A stretch of DNA of 64,000 nucleotides from contig SMMW01000553.1 of NCBI GenBank assembly GCA_004794655.1, positions 62,001 to 126,000 on the forward strand, in the 5' to 3' direction. The DNA is from Marisa cornuarietis (taxonomy: Eukaryota; Mollusca; Gastropoda; Architaenioglossa; Ampullariidae). Below, in pieces: positions 44,851 to 57,700 of this stretch. Within the stretch, counting starts at the first letter, position 1; the number at the start of each line of letters is the position of its first letter. The notes beneath the pieces are model-generated. The model saw only the letters and a list, made by a program, of their open reading frames with translations, ran no database searches and was not told where the DNA came from. Both the position numbers and the translations under genes were made by a program.

Positions 44851-47800
44851 AGGAGACATTAGGAAGTCTTTCAAGACCTGGTTATAATGAGTAATGGCGA
44901 AAAACCTACTAAATGTTGCTCAGCGAAACTAAGAAATTTTGTATAGCTCCCAGTATCCTGCAGAAGCATTAGAAGGATAATAAATTTTACATATTTGGGT
45001 GCGATTTTTTTTCTTTTGTTAATGGAGAATTTAGCTAGAAAAATATACTGTCGCAAATTATCAGTAAAGAAGACAGAGTTAATTCATCATAGCCAAAAAA
45101 TACGACCCCCTCAGTTACATATAAACAGAAATCAGAAAGAAATGATAGGTTGGCATGCAACTAAATAGTAATATGAGATAGTAGAAATACGTCTATTTCA
45201 CAGTATTCTCGATTATCATTCTTTACGACACTCCTAAATATAAAATAAAAATGGTATTGGTAGTTTTGATTCGACAGAGCAAACCGTTATGCATTTTGTG
45301 TTCTTCTGTTTGGTTTGTGGAGCACATTACAGCACTAAATACTGTTTGCCTGTTGCGTAATGTCACTTTATCAGTGTAATTACTGTACCTAAAGCCTAAA
45401 TACGCTTCAATGAAACCATGTAATCAGTGCTTAAAGTAATTTTAGAATTAAGGTTATAATCAGACTAATGGAATTTTTTTTAGGATAAAGGCATTGAAAG
45501 AAATCAGTGGTCATCTTGATGTAAGTGAGCGCTTTACACCATGTTTTGCCATAGCGAAGCGAATTTAATGACTCTGCATAATAAACTTATTGGCTAAATA
45601 CGTTTCATTAGAATCAGATAGTACTGTTTATTTGTTCCGGTGTGTTTAAATTTAATAAAATATTAAGATGAAGTACAGCAAAATAAATACTAATTAGAAT
45701 CTGATAACAGCGATAATGGCTAGTTATTCCTTAGTTTTAAAGCCAGTAAATTTTTAATTTGGTGAAAAACATTACTAAAAGGACGTAACTCAATCGGACT
45801 AACGCATATTATTTAAAGGAATATAAATCAATAACAACAACGCCCATTATTTAAAAGGACGTACATCAAGAATAATAATGCATATTATTTAAGTGAAGTG
45901 CTCGTCGATATTCGTTAACGTTTTTAACACGAATTGGTGAACTAATTACAGTAAGTAACACACCTCCGTGATACCTTGCCCATTATAAGGGCTCACCCCC
46001 CTGGTTGTCTAGGGAGGGGAGGGAATTTCCACCACAAGCGCTCATTGCAGTTCACACCACAAATGCCTTTCATCGCGTTACCCCCCTTTTCTCGTTACCA
46101 TAGAAACATCGAACTGTCACAGAAGTCGGTTAGAAGTAACTGCCACGCCCAGTTTGTTCATGCTTTGGCAAAGGATGAAATACCATCTTCTACGGATTTT
46201 TAAGTACAAATGCACTCACTTTATTTAAAGCAACGTTTTTAATCTCCTGTAGAGTTGACCGACCTTTGACAGAATTATCATATCCCAGGCAAAGATCACA
46301 GTGAGCTTTGTGTCGCTCTGCAAGCAGCTGTCTCGCTAAGAGCTTGAAGGAGGTTCTCTCCCTGTTGGCAGGTAACTATAAGGTAACCAGAAAACAACCG
46401 TAGATTGTCAAGCGCTGTTGCAGAAACAGTCGCTCTCATGTGTGTACGCAACGTCTGGAACACGAAGTCTTACTCACAGGGCATAATTATTTTTGTGCAA
46501 AAGACAGGTTATTTTTTTCTAAACGTTCCCTTTTGCTTCAAGTGAGCACTCGTCGAAGTAACGAGTTTCAACTCGTGTACAGGTAAGACATTTTCAATTT
46601 TAATTATGATTGAGCTTAAAGGTTCTTTTTTCTATTAAATGTGATATTTTGAATGTGAGTGGTCGTATTTATTACTACCTGTAAAAGATTGCAGAATAAC
46701 ACGTATTTTTAAAATATTAACAAATTAAACTCCCCATTCCTTGTTAGTTTGGGATACTCGCAAAGCGAGCACCAGGCTCGTTCGCCATTTCCCGCCCGGT
46801 CACCCAGTTGCTGAGACAGGATACAAGCCCACGGCTCATGCAACCAGTGTCGGCAGTAAATACCCGTGTTTTTAATTTTGTTTTTATTTAGTTTTTTCTA
46901 TGTACATTCAACATCTGAAAAGCTGTTGAGACTTTTATTTATTATTTATATTTAATCTTTTTGCTATGCTTTTTTTTTCGATGCCAACAAATTATATTTT
47001 CCCATATTTTCGTCCATTGAAAGAAAATGGTCAAGGACACTACAAGAAACACGCAAAAGACACAAACATCTTTAAGCCCCACATTTTAAATGCAGGTGCA
47101 GATCTTCCTGGCCACAGTCGGTTGTTCTGTTTAGCATACTTTAACTGCGAAGAAAGACTAAAAAATGTAATATATAAAATTTGAATGAGGAAATAATGAT
47201 GGCGTAACGTCACACAGTGTCTGTAGCTAGTACAATATATTCATGTCAAACGGTTGGTCTAAATCTTGTTTTTTTATTTTATTTTTTTTTAATTCATATC
47301 ACAATACAGTAAAGCAGTGCAATACACTAACATAGTTCCCACATAGATAAAAAAAAGAAGAAACAAATCATACACACACACACACACACACACACATGCA
47401 CACTTTTACATATTCTTCCCTCATTTCTTCTACCTTTGCTTGATTACAATGGACAAATAAAATTACATTACATAAAATATAAAAAAATTTCTTTTAACTT
47501 AATTATCGTCGCAGATGTATTTGTGCTAAATTTTATCTGCATATTTTAACCGATTTTAAACTATTATCTACACACGCATTTAAAAAAAATTGTTTTGCTC
47601 GAAATTTTTTTTTTTTTTTTTTTTTTTTAGCAGGCTGACTACATGTGCCTCAGGCTACAAATACCTTCTAACAACTCTATATTTGTGAACTCTTAAATAG
47701 TCTATCCTCTTTATAGATTTGGGTTTCCATTATAGTTGTTTTATATACATTTAAACCTCCCACCTTATTGAAGACAATAGTGGTTTATGCATTACCAAAA

Positions 47801-47990
47801 ACTTACAATAGTCATACCCACAATGCTGCGACATGGCACAAATATTCTCGTCCATCAGTTCACTCAACTTTGTATCACTGTTCTCCCAATATCAGTGCAC
47901 ACTCTTTAAAGCTAGGATGCAAGAGTTTGTACGAGTGTACCGCCCGCCCTGCCCCCCTCCCCACCCAAAGACACACACACACACACACTC
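44851..47990. other. Unassigned, AT-rich noncoding stretch
   Basis: It holds three imperfect copies of an ATTATTTAAA-GGACGTA unit (45775-45890), an AC microsatellite (47372-47396) and a 24-base T run (47605-47628). No coding region, RNA gene or recognised element. Confidence 0.5.
45775..45890. repeat. Short direct repeats, ~50-bp period
   Basis: GGACGTA... and CATTATTTAA recur three times with drift. Function unknown. Confidence 0.6.
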
Positions 47991-50939
47991 AAGAGACCGA
48001 TAGCTGTCGAGCGTGACGATTCAGAGACGTCACTCGACAAGACAACATGGCGGACTACTTGCACTGCCTCAGATCTGTGGTGGATATGCGTTTTTTTGCA
48101 ATTCAAAATTTTGATGATTCAGAACGTTGGTGTCTATCATTTACTCCCTACTAGTCATTTACCTTGCAGTTGTTCCTTTTCATTCTCACATTCAGTTATC
48201 TGTCTTTGACATTCCAGCGCTCGTCGACGCGTCACGTATAAACTCAAGAAAACGGTAGTGGTAGCACTAGTAATATTATAAACTCACATAGACATCAAAA
48301 TAACAGATCAAACATTCAGAGTTCTAAAAACTCAGACTTTTTGTAAAGATATTCATAGTCTTACTGTAATCGTGTCGAAAAAATAACTAAGCGGTAGATG
48401 AAGTGTATGTTAGGGTGGAAGATGAAAGATGATGAATATGACGACGATGTCAAACTGCGGTGTTAAACTTGCCAGACAGTTCAGTACCACACGGTTTCGG
48501 GTGTATCCAGATATGTTTATTAACAGTTATATACCTGAGCGAAGAACACCGAGCTCATAATTCGGCAGAAACAAGCTGAAAAACGCAAAGTAACAGCGGC
48601 ACACGTTGGCTAAGGCAACGGCCCAAGTAGCGGACACCCTAACCTTTTGACTAATCGCGCGGCACACGGATCAGTGATCATAAAGTTCTACACGCAACAC
48701 TTGTACGTGCAGTTACATGTTTTTGTCAACGCGGGAATAAACTTTAGTTCATCTCTCTTGATACTGTATTTCTAAAGTACTTTGTCTCTCTTTTTTATGA
48801 GCTCTTCCTACTGAAGAGAAACAAAAACTCTTTAAGATGTTGTCAGGCCAGCCAACTATACAACATACCAAGAATTAATTATTCCAAAAATGTCTAGGTT
48901 TCTTGGTCTAATGTTTATTTCAGAGCACCAATAATGAAAACAAACTTCCCGCACTGTCGTCTTTAAGTCGTCAGTTATAAGCCAGTCATTGTAATGTTCT
49001 TTTTTGTGAGAGTGTCATGGACTAGGACCTGAATGGTTATGAATGTGTAGCGTGTAGTTGAATGAGACCATGTGACTTAATGGTGTTCAATGGAGGTCAG
49101 TCTTCACTGTCCCCATTACTGAATAGGCCAGCGGGGCAGAAAGACTTGGGAAACTTGAGAGGAAAAGAGATCGGGAAAAAAGTCCTAGAGAAGGTAACCT
49201 TTATAAACTCCCTATTTGTTAGAAATTTATATTTTTGAAACTTCCAACTGTTTAAGATATGGCGAGCAGATTAATCGGTAGTAAATAGTAAGCGAATTTA
49301 TGATAACTGCGTGGGAGAGAGATATAGTTGAGTGTGGCGCGAAAGTGAAATGAATATTATACCTGGAGAACTAATATGAGTAAATTGATAAGGAATTACT
49401 AAAGGAAGACAAACTAAGGAGCTACGAGGAACGTAGGCGAATTACCCACCAGCACTGTTCTTCCCCTGTCAGAGTTTTCCACGAGACCCAGTTTCCGAAG
49501 GAGAAACTATGCGAGCTATTAACAGAGGCTCATCAAGTGTTTTGTAGTAGATGAAAGATTCTCCACAGGATTGTGTGATACTACATTTTGGAAGCGACAG
49601 AATACTCGCCAACCCAGCTCCTCGAAAGGATAGTACTATTCCTACGTTTATCTCAAACAGCCTAAAAGCAAAACGCGGACGATAACCCGGAGACAAGGGA
49701 GACTCTCGTTTAAGGAAATGTTGCATGGCGTTGAGCCTTAAAGGACAAACCGAGCGCAACATGTTTTTTTATGATCGTTTTAAAATAATAATTCCCAAAA
49801 TATGAGTACATCAATATACTTAATTTTAAAGATAAGCCTTCAAACATCTTCATTCTCAACTGCAACTAAGAAATCGGGAAAATAATTACTTTCCTATACT
49901 GAAGAGTTCTCTTACACGCCTTGAGTATTTTTAACAGTGAGTGTGCATGTCTTCAAGTCAAATGAAGAAACATCGCTCAGGCTGTTGTGATCAAGAAGCG
50001 ATTTTTTTTGCCCAAAAAATGAAACAGCTAAATTTGAATACAGCCCTACAAATTGGAACTTTATTAAGAAGTTTCGAATGAAGTTAAAAAATAATTAAAT
50101 GATCAACAGACTGGTAAGTCAATCAGATCAAAATTTAATGGGCAACAATCAAGGACATTGCAGTCTGCTTTGTATTATTACTGATTGTCTGTTACTAAGT
50201 GGGCGCATTTGAGTTAATTTTCCCATGAGTATTATTCTTAATAAATTGTAAACATATTTAAAAAATGTTTGACTGAGAGAAACTCCTGTAATTTTTTTTT
50301 ATTTGATAGTTTCAAGCATTGCATTGCATAGTTACAACTGACTGCTGATAAGGAATTTTTACAATTAAAAATATAATGATAGTTTGAAACATGTTTATCG
50401 ATGTAAAAACTTTCTCATTTAGCTCCATGCAAAATTTTCTATTTACTTACTGATGCTCGCACGTGTTCACGTCTAAGCTCCTTATATGTTTATTACCCTC
50501 AATTTTTTTTTCCTTTTTTTAGCACGCACATCAATGTTGCCCTCAGATTGTCAGTTGTTTTTAGCATTATGCTGATTAAAGAGAGACCTGTATATACACA
50601 TCTCTGAACAAAGTGAATCCACTGACGTTTGATCCATTATCTTTAAGATTTCCTCCATCTGAGTGTTGAAGAGAACATTCAGCAACAGCACAATGTGTCC
50701 TAGTCAGTTTTCTTTTACCAAGGATTGCATCTTTTCTCTTAGACTTCAGCTCGTGCAGGCCACGCTATTTTTAGAAATACCTACCTTTCGTCACTTCCTG
50801 TTTTCTCGACAAATCCAGGTGTGCTTAATCGAAAAATATTAATATAAAATCTTTCATGCCTCTGTCATAAAATACCATCGGAATATGTTTTTGTAATACT
50901 TTGTGCTCTGTTTCTAGCGACTTTGGCTCAGCAATCGAG
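47991..50939. other. Mostly unassigned stretch
   Basis: 47991-48080 matches block B near 4530-4570 and 25700-25730. The remainder shows no supported gene; a 97-codon minus-strand frame at 49469-49762 has no recognisable similarity. Confidence 0.45.
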
Positions 50940-51318
50940 TTGGCCTTTAAATGTTGCGCAAAATCCTGACTGAAAGACAACTTGAGCTCTCACCTTTAAC
51001 AATACAATATCAAGCTCCAATTCTAGTTAAAAGTACATTTTTCTCAACTTATCTATTAATAGTTTTGTTTTTCATGATGACCTATGGCATTAGACCTGGT
51101 TTGAGGGACTGGAGAAGTCACTGCAGAATATCATGGCCTTGGGTTGCTTTTGATTTTTTTACTGTCACTAACTTTACCGTATATAAAGGAAAACAGAATG
51201 TGACAAGAACACTTTTTTCTCTGTTTTACTTGAGTGCACACATCAACACACTCCAACTCTTACTTTCATATTATTTTAAATATTCAAAATTTTTGTCGTT
51301 TTTTGTATCGTCCGTCAT

Positions 51319-51609
51319 ATGTTGAGTTTCGGCAACCCTTATTATGATGAAGTCGCCATCCTTGCTCCTCTACAAGACTGTTGCATGTCGAGGACGTCCA
51401 CTTCGAACAGCCTGCAACTGTTGCGGGATGGTGTTCTCAGCAAGGCCATGAAAGTGGTGTTGCGATCCGACGCCATCCGCCCGGTCTTGATAGACAGCCA
51501 TTTCCCGGCACTGGACAGACGGCTGAAGAAAGTATTTCAGGAACTGGACATGTGCGTGCAGACAACTGGCTTGGACAATGTGCAATGGCCTTTGATACAA
51601 TCTTGTTGA
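51319..51609 (+). other. Unrecognised ORF in the insertion
   Basis: The frame includes SLQLLRDGVLSKAMKVVLRS and PVLIDSHFPALDRRLKKVFQ and stops at 51609. The composition looks protein-like rather than random. It could be the C-terminus of the retroelement's ORF; no family recognised. Confidence 0.35.
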
Positions 51610-52486
51610 ATTTAGACTTCATGACTGGCGCAGTGGTATGGGATTCATGTCCGCTTGACTTTTGTTCATCAGTGAACTTGAGCGTGTGCTGGCGTTCCAG
51701 TGAAACTTGTGCCTTCAGTTGGATGTTGCATTTTCTGTGGAGTGTATGACATGTTTGATATTTGTTCTATGGAGTGTATTCCGGATTGTATGACATGTTG
51801 GATATTTGTGCTGAGGACTGTGTTCTTGCTGTGTGTGGACGCTGCCCTGTGACGTGGAGAAGACGGCCCACTACACACCCACATTTTGTCCTCATCTTAT
51901 TTTGACGTCAGCGCCTTGAGCTGTCCACAGGCCAGGATTTGGCGCTCTACAAGCCAACATCATTATTTCATTATTATTTGCAGCCTCGCTTACAGATTTT
52001 CGATTGGGTTGAGCAAACTGTTACCGACTACTGGCTTCATGTGTTTCTTCGTCCCATTCGTCCTTCTATAGACATTACATTTGCATATGGTGGTGCCTCT
52101 ATCAGCAATCTATGAGCACGCCGGACATGGGTGGCCATTTGTCTGCTTGTCTTCGTCGTCGTCGAGTGGACATGCATGCGTGCTCTGGGCGTATTGAGTT
52201 GCACTCAGTGTGACTGTGTCCGCTGACGTTCGTCGAATGGTTTAGCTCACAGCTGTAGACTCCGCCACACCATGACTCTCAATGTTATCCTTTAGATGTT
52301 ATGTTCATGCTTGTGTGCGGTATTTTCTTTTTCTACCTTGTATTTTTGTTTGTTGCAATGTCTCTGTATAATTGTTTGTTAATAAGTTTGGTCTTTGTTT
52401 GAACATGGTTTCTGTGTCAATCTGTTTTAAAGCTGCTTTTTTTTTTGGAAAGCGCATTAAGTCGACTCTGGGGTTGAAAATTGCGC

Positions 52487-52492
52487 TATATA

Positions 52493-52557
<65 letters not shown>
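52487..52557. repeat. (AAT)n tail
   Basis: About 70 bases of AAT ending the insertion. Confidence 0.95.
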
Positions 52558-52558
<1 letters not shown>

Positions 52559-53106
52559 TTCAACAGTATCTCTTTTACAATTGTAACATATTGGAATGTA
52601 TTGTAAAACGTCGTCAGATAAATATTATTGCCACTGATGGTGAAGTAGTAGAAAGAGTTTAAAGATCCATGAAAGTGTCACTGTCATCGTGAAAGGAAGC
52701 TATTACTGCTTAAATGTAAAAGTGCCTGCATTTTTGCATTTGCTATTGGTTTTTCAAACATTGTTTTCGAGGTAAAGTTCATGTCTTACGTAAGTATTCT
52801 GGTGGAATTTCTTAAAATGAAATGGCAGGAATTCCCACATATGAACCAGTAAACCAGCAATGTTTTTCTGCTGATCTGGTCTGTTGAAATATCTGCAGTT
52901 AAAATAATCACAAATGTAAAGTCAGGCATAAAAGAAATTTCCGAATTTCAGATAAGGTAAAAATCATATTGGAGTAAATTTAAAATCAAATACACCAGAA
53001 ATAAGAATTTACACGCCTTGCGATGTTTTCACGAGGCTAAAAAAAGTATACAGGTTGGTAACACACAAGAGTCAAAAATATGTTCATACTATGCCAAATA
53101 TTTATA

Positions 53107-54322
53107 GCTGATGTGACACACCGACTCGATTCCGTGTCACCAGATACTCCGAAATTTATTCTGGGCAATGTTAACAACTGTGACCTGACAAAAAGTTTAA
53201 AACCGTATGACCAGTATGTGACCTGCCCAGCAACCCAGAAGCATATCAAACTGGATTATGTTACGGCACAATCCCTGTGGCATGTAAAGCCAGGCCTATG
53301 GAATCTTTAGGGGCTTCTTATCACCATAGTGTGTTTCTGGCCTGGCCTGTGTGTGAACGTGTGAAGTCTGTTGTTATGTCAGTAAAGCATTGGACTGATG
53401 AGAGTACTGAATGCTTGTAAGATTGTTTTGATTGTATGGTGTTGGATGTTCTCTATGATTCATGTGATTGCGTTGATGAACTGACAGATGTTGTTTCTTC
53501 TTATATTTCTTTTTGTGTTTATTCTGTGATACTTAGTAAAACCATAGTAAAATTTCCAAATAACAAACTGTGGGTAACCAGGAGCTTGAAGAGTGTACCA
53601 AATGAGAAGAAAGATTTTGTTCTCGCGTGTAATACCTTGGCAAAAAGATCTACGGATAGGGACGTGATTAAGAGGGCGAAAAGTGAATATAAAGACGATA
53701 TAGAGCTGCGTTACTGTGCCGGCGACCTTCGTGATGCCTGGCAGGGGATTAAGTACATGGTTTCTGTCAATCAGGTGGATTGTATCAGAAAACCAGTTCA
53801 ACTAAATGGCGTGAGCAATCAGGACTTGCCAAATGTTTTGAATCATTTATACGCACGTTTTGAGAATCATGATTTTCTGTTACAAGACAATCGCTTGTCT
53901 CCGATGATGACAGTAATTTCTCAAGTCTGAGTGACGGAATTGCTCAAGCGCAAGGATCTGTGGGCGTGTCTTGCTGTGCTGTTCAGTTGGGTGGAGTGTT
54001 TCAACGCCTCTTTCAACGCTCTCTCTACACAGGACACAATCCAGCATTCTGGAATTTTTCTAACATCGTCCCACTCCCCCAAAAAACTATTCCTAATGAT
54101 TCTCGGCAAATAGCACTAAAATTCCTCGTAATCAAAACTCTTGAGAACATTGTCGAAAATCTGTATAGCGTAGACTAGACCCACTGCAATTTGCTGATAG
54201 GAAAGAGCGGGGTGTTGACGATACCAAGTTGGTTATTCTGAAAACACTGTACAAACATTTTGAAAAGCCCAACACGCATGCTAGACTACTTTCCGCAGTT
54301 TTTAGTTCTGCATTCAATACAA
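53107..54322 (+). pseudogene. L2-like LINE remnant upstream of gene copy 3
   Basis: It reads PKFILGNVNNCDL, DVVSSYISFCVYSVI, LWVTRSLKSVPNEKK, LRYCAGDLRDAWQGIKYMVS and LNGVSNQDLPNVLNHLYARF, then RT pieces, ending after SAFNT. It has the same 5' deletion as copy 1. Confidence 0.8.
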
Positions 54323-54324
54323 AA

Positions 54325-54480
54325 AAGATGTTGAACAGTGTAGGTGACAGTAGGCACCCGTGATGGACGCCTACTGTCGTGATAACATAGTTATTAAAAA
54401 ATAATTTAACTTTCTTTAAAACGTTTTTTTTCTTTTCTTTCTCTTTTGCCTTCATGATCTCTCGTAAAAAAATCTGAGCG
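54325..54480 (-). pseudogene. Antisense RTE-like RT fragment before exon 1 of copy 3
   Basis: The minus strand reads ITTVGVHHGCLLSPTLFNIF. Confidence 0.7.
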
Positions 54481-54525
54481 ACTACTAAATTATAAAAAAT
54501 CTTAACTCATCTTTTTCAGATAAAA

Positions 54526-54780
54526 ATGGTGAAGTTTAAGTGTGTCATGTTGGTGATCATCTCTCTTCTCGTTCTTGTGGCACTAATAGCTAACTCCACA
54601 CACTGGTCTTTTGCCTTGACGCCATTCATGACGGCCACGAGTACTATGCCGGAACCGGAAGTGATTGAACCTTTACATGTATGCTGCAAAGACGTCCTGA
54701 AGTTCATGGTACATGGACATTGGGAGACTAGGAAGATTTCCGCTGCTGAATCCAACGAGATGAAACTTTTCAACGATCAG
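54526..54780 (+). CDS. Copy 3 coding exon 1
   Basis: 85 codons from ATG 54526 to CAG|GTAAAC at 54781. The hydrophobic anchor is intact and AG stands just upstream after a T-rich tract. Confidence 0.82.
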
Positions 54781-57700
54781 GTAAACTCATATTGTTCATT
54801 TAAGTGATGATCTAAACTGGGATATTTCTCTTTATGCTCTGTCCTCTCTCAAGTGAACTTCAGTAAATCTGTAATATAATAATAGTTTTACCTCACATTA
54901 TGTGTCGGCGATCATGGCGCGCAGTGCTCACGCACCTCACACACCTCAGTACACTAAGTGTGAGGTTCAAAAATAGACACGATGCAGCCTTTGGTGACTG
55001 TTGTCTTTATAGTGAGTGCATTACTCCGGTGTGTAGACATAGAAAGCAAACCAGCCCCTGCAAAAAGACAGGCTCTGCTATCGACATCGACATCGTCATA
55101 AAAACAACGAGATTAGCAACTTGACTTGTCCACTCATTCGCCAGCAAACTACCCTGAAAACACAACACCAGAGCGACCGTCCATACCTGATGAGTTCTGT
55201 AGACAAAAAAATGTACAATATAAATGATAAAAGCAAAGAAAAATTAAATTTAATACCCAGAACCATGACAGAAGTGATGAAAGAAAATACGGCGCCGAAG
55301 GAGAAGATTTCTAAACTAGAAAAACTAGACGATATAGAGGGAAGAAACAGACGGAAAAATCTAATCTTCTACAATATTCTCGCTCCACAGTGGCAAACAG
55401 ACACCTGTCCAGCCTGTGAAGCTGCCATACAATCTCTCCTATAGGATAAGCTAAACTGGAGGACAACATAGAAATAGAGAGATCCCACCGTCTATCACCG
55501 TCCTATCACTTGCCAAGTTCAAAGAGACGGAAAATTTTTATCTGAAATAAAAAAAACTGAAGGAAAGTTTGCCTGAAATCTTCAACTCGGAAGACTTCAC
55601 ACCCATGGTGAGAGATTTGGGCCGCGAACTTCGACCTTTTCTTATAACAAGCCATTGACGACAACAAGAAGGCTTTTCTTAGCTTCAACAAACTCGTCAT
55701 TGAGGGTAAGGCATGCGTGTCCGACCCGTCAAAAAAAAACAACTTGAATGAATGACGAACCAGTGACTAACGGTTAGGCCGGCATGAAAAGAACGTCGCT
55801 AGGAGAAATGACGCATCAACGTGTGAAGATATAAGAACTTGTGCATCGAAGACCAGTAAAAAAAAACAGTCCTCCTGTTATCTGTGTTTCGGACATGGTG
55901 CTTAAGATAATGTCGTGGAATGTACAAGGACTCAAGTACACACTAAAAAACCCATCGTTCAGAGAATTTTGCCGAAAATTCAAAATTTTTGCCTTATTGG
56001 AGACTTGGTCATGTCAGTTGAGTGATCTAGAAGATGTCTTCTCGGATTGTGTTTTGTACTTATCCTCACGTGAACAGAGACTCAAGGGCGGTGAAGCTGT
56101 TTTTATTCATAAAACTGTATCTTTGGATATTTCACTACTTAAGCAGACAGAGGATTTTTTTTAATGGAGTCACTCGTTATCACCAAACCAGTGGCAATCC
56201 TGAGTGTGAGCAGTGTGAGCAGTGTGATAGCCGAAGTGTAGATGACCTGTATTATTTTTTGCTAATATACAGTCCTACGTAATAGATACATTCCACTTTT
56301 ATCATAAAGTCCCCTTCCCCTCTAAAGTTCACGTTTTGTGTAAGAACCTTAATTGCCATATATATAACTGAATGCCTGAAAATGAGAGCATCATGACAGT
56401 CCATATATAATTATGCATTCATTGTATTGTTTACTATTTTGTTTAATATTAATTTGAGGCCTTACTAAATGAAACGTTGATCTTGTACAGCCACCCACTG
56501 TTAACATGTAAACAGCAGTATGTATTGTTGATATGGGCGTAATGGGCCAGATGGCCTTCAAAAATTGAATAAATTATTATTATTATAATTACACCACACA
56601 CACATTGCTTAGAAATGATATCAGTCGTAAAAAGAAAACACAAACATATCAAGGAAGTGACACTTTAAAAACAGCTAATACTGCTGCACCCGAGGCAGAG
56701 CTGGTGAAGAAATTGCCGACACTAAAAGTTCGTCTATATGTAAGATATAAGAAAAATGTGATACTTCTTATTATCGTGAAGCTAAGCTAGCTAACTGCAT
56801 GCCTTACCTCATAAGGTCCTTGACGTGTTTATGAAAAATTAAAACATTTAATGCATTTGAAACTATTTTGTTCAATGTTTCTTCTGAGCTTGAAAGTGGG
56901 GAAAGAGACCGTGTGATGTAGAAGTTACAATCGGGTACAAACACAACATACATAAACGAACATGCACTGTTTAACAATACAACAACGTGAACGAATGCAG
57001 AAATATAAGTATGAGGGAGAGAAGAAAACAGGATGGACTAGTTATATGTGTGTGTGAAAGTTGGTATCTGTAGACAAGACAAGACAAATTTATTAGTCCT
57101 CAGCGGAGATACATTTGTCGACAGCAAGGGGCTATATAAAAATAATACAAATAACAAATTCCTAAAATACTACACATACTTCAACATTCCCATACAGACA
57201 CACATCCATGACCTTTAAAAAAAATTAAAACATTCCACACAACTACCAAAATCATCAAGCCTACAAAACCATTCTCAAAGAATAAAATCAAAAATCAGCC
57301 AATAGGCCTGCCGTTGTTAAAAAGTCTAACAGCAGCCGGAATGAAAGAACTACGAAACCGCTCTGTTCTACACCTGGGCATAGCAAATCTTCCACTGCGT
57401 TGCATGCGTAGTTCACTCAGTGTGCCGTGGAGGGGATGGTCTGAATCGAGCAAAATAGCTCTAGCCTTCCTGGCCAGCCTTCTCTCAACAAGAGGTTCAA
57501 ATAGCTCAAGGCTCTGACCTACCACCGAGCTCGCTTTCCTTATCAGCTTGTTCAGCCTGCCAGTGTCGCGCATAGACACACTCCCTCCCCAGTACACCGC
57601 TGCGAACTCTATCACACTACACACCATCTGTATTTGATATGACTGATTTTTTATATATAAAACTCGAGTATTATTGTACTCAATGCAATCGAGTTTAATA

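Larger units (their letters stand above)
51292..52557 (+). mobile_element. Retroelement insertion with (AAT)n tail
   Basis: It interrupts block B between TTCAAAATTTT and TTCAACAG. The end is AAAGCGCATTAAGTC, then GCGCTATATAAATAAT and about 70 bases of AAT. The left part holds the ORF at 51319-51609. It is probably a 5'-truncated LINE with a long 3' UTR. Confidence 0.7.
50940..53100. repeat. Duplicated block B, copy c, with retroelement insertion
   Basis: 50940-51290 matches 5820-6190; 52558-53100 matches 6190-6780. The middle (51292-52557) is inserted. Confidence 0.78.
54900..56590 (+). mobile_element. LINE A in intron 1 of copy 3, internally deleted
   Basis: It shares its start (TGTGTCGGCG) and 3' end (GGGCCAGATGGCCTTCAAAA plus TTATTA) with the copy in intron 1 of gene copy 1. 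It keeps ORF1 and the start of ORF2, but about 3 kb covering most of the endonuclease and the RT is missing. ORF2 start is joined to the C-terminal region near 56160. Confidence 0.78.

Noticed and set aside
48462..48790. Possible solo LTR beginning TGTTAAAC
   Set aside because: No second copy, matching terminal CA or target duplication seen in the window.
49469..49762. 97-codon minus-strand ORF
   Set aside because: No recognisable similarity, splice context or conservation within the window.
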